In this document: piece after piece, positions 6,091-6,125 of the stretch | Layout of the letters: every line of letters starts with the position of its first letter | How positions within the stretch are numbered: position 1 is the first letter of the stretch | Source: a bacterium TMED221 | GTDB taxonomy: Bacteria > Actinomycetota > Acidimicrobiia > Actinomarinales > Actinomarinaceae | Reading direction: 5' to 3' | NCBI GenBank assembly: GCA_002169115.2 | Contig: NHJS02000016.1 | Location: 1 to 6,125, forward strand | Length of the DNA stretch: 6,125 bases | Notes under the pieces: model-generated | Told to the model about the DNA's origin: nothing | Seen by the model: only the letters and a program-made list of their open reading frames with translations | The model's database searches: none | Program-made: the position numbers and the translations under genes

Positions 6091-6125
6091 ATGAGAAAGT
6101 TTTTTAAGAAATACACTCCTAATCG
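6091..6125 (+). CDS. Probable DUF2062 membrane protein, N-terminal fragment (window edge)
   Basis: Only the first 11 codons and part of the twelfth are present, reading MRKFFKKYTPNR. The basic-aromatic start followed by a Y-x-P turn resembles the opening of DUF2062 proteins (typically M-R-(K/R)-F-(F/L)-K-(K/R)-Y-x-P), small inner-membrane proteins of unknown role. As I recall, such genes occur near lolCDE/comEC/msbA/lpxK clusters in gammaproteobacteria, which fits the location. There is no Shine-Dalgarno in the AT-rich bases before the ATG. The fragment is too short for certainty; it could also be a chance ATG-led frame. Confidence 0.5.
   Translation, partial: MRKFFKKYTPN

Noticed and set aside
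1..6125. Mobile elements, CRISPR repeats, tRNA/rRNA genes, toxin-antitoxin or defence genes
   Set aside because: None of the reading frames or gaps shows their hallmarks. The window is filled by housekeeping TCA-cycle, Fe-S maintenance and LPS genes, and I could not support any wholly new system.

Overview
This is an AT-rich window (about 30% G+C by eye) from a Gram-negative proteobacterium, most likely a streamlined, low-G+C gammaproteobacterium. The msbA-lpxK-kdsB order, the YgfZ protein and the type-2 (cytosolic-like) malate dehydrogenase point to gamma- rather than alphaproteobacteria. The very short spacers and the base composition recall marine lineages such as SAR86 or SUP05 relatives. 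That placement is inference and no search was run. Coding is almost continuous; the only two real intergenic gaps (517-671 and 6000-6090) are both divergent promoter regions.

Left end, minus strand: the start of a succinate dehydrogenase operon. A 46-residue SDHAF4/DUF1674-type complex II assembly factor (376-516) directly abuts sdhC (1-375, running off the window), with TAA followed immediately by ATG. Divergent from it on the plus strand is ygfZ (672-1559), a folate-dependent protein of the YgfZ/IBA57 family used in Fe-S enzyme maintenance.

Centre and right, minus strand: a four-gene operon read in the order msbA (5999-4227), lpxK (4227-3238), kdsB (3248-2529), mdh (2532-1561). Every junction overlaps (1, 11 and 4 bp). 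The first three genes make and export the lipid A-Kdo core of LPS: LpxK phosphorylates the lipid A disaccharide, KdsB activates Kdo as CMP-Kdo, and MsbA flips the product across the inner membrane. The fourth, mdh, is a TCA-cycle enzyme. It ends 1 bp from the convergent ygfZ stop, so TCA genes (sdh, mdh) flank ygfZ while mdh is translationally tied to the LPS genes. At the far right, on the plus strand, the first 12 codons of a probable DUF2062 membrane-protein gene begin at 6091.

I see no mobile element, CRISPR array, RNA gene, toxin-antitoxin pair or defence system. The points most worth a second look are the tiny SDH assembly-factor gene next to ygfZ, the placement of mdh in an LPS operon, and substitutions at usually conserved sites in KdsB, including the second metal-site Asp.
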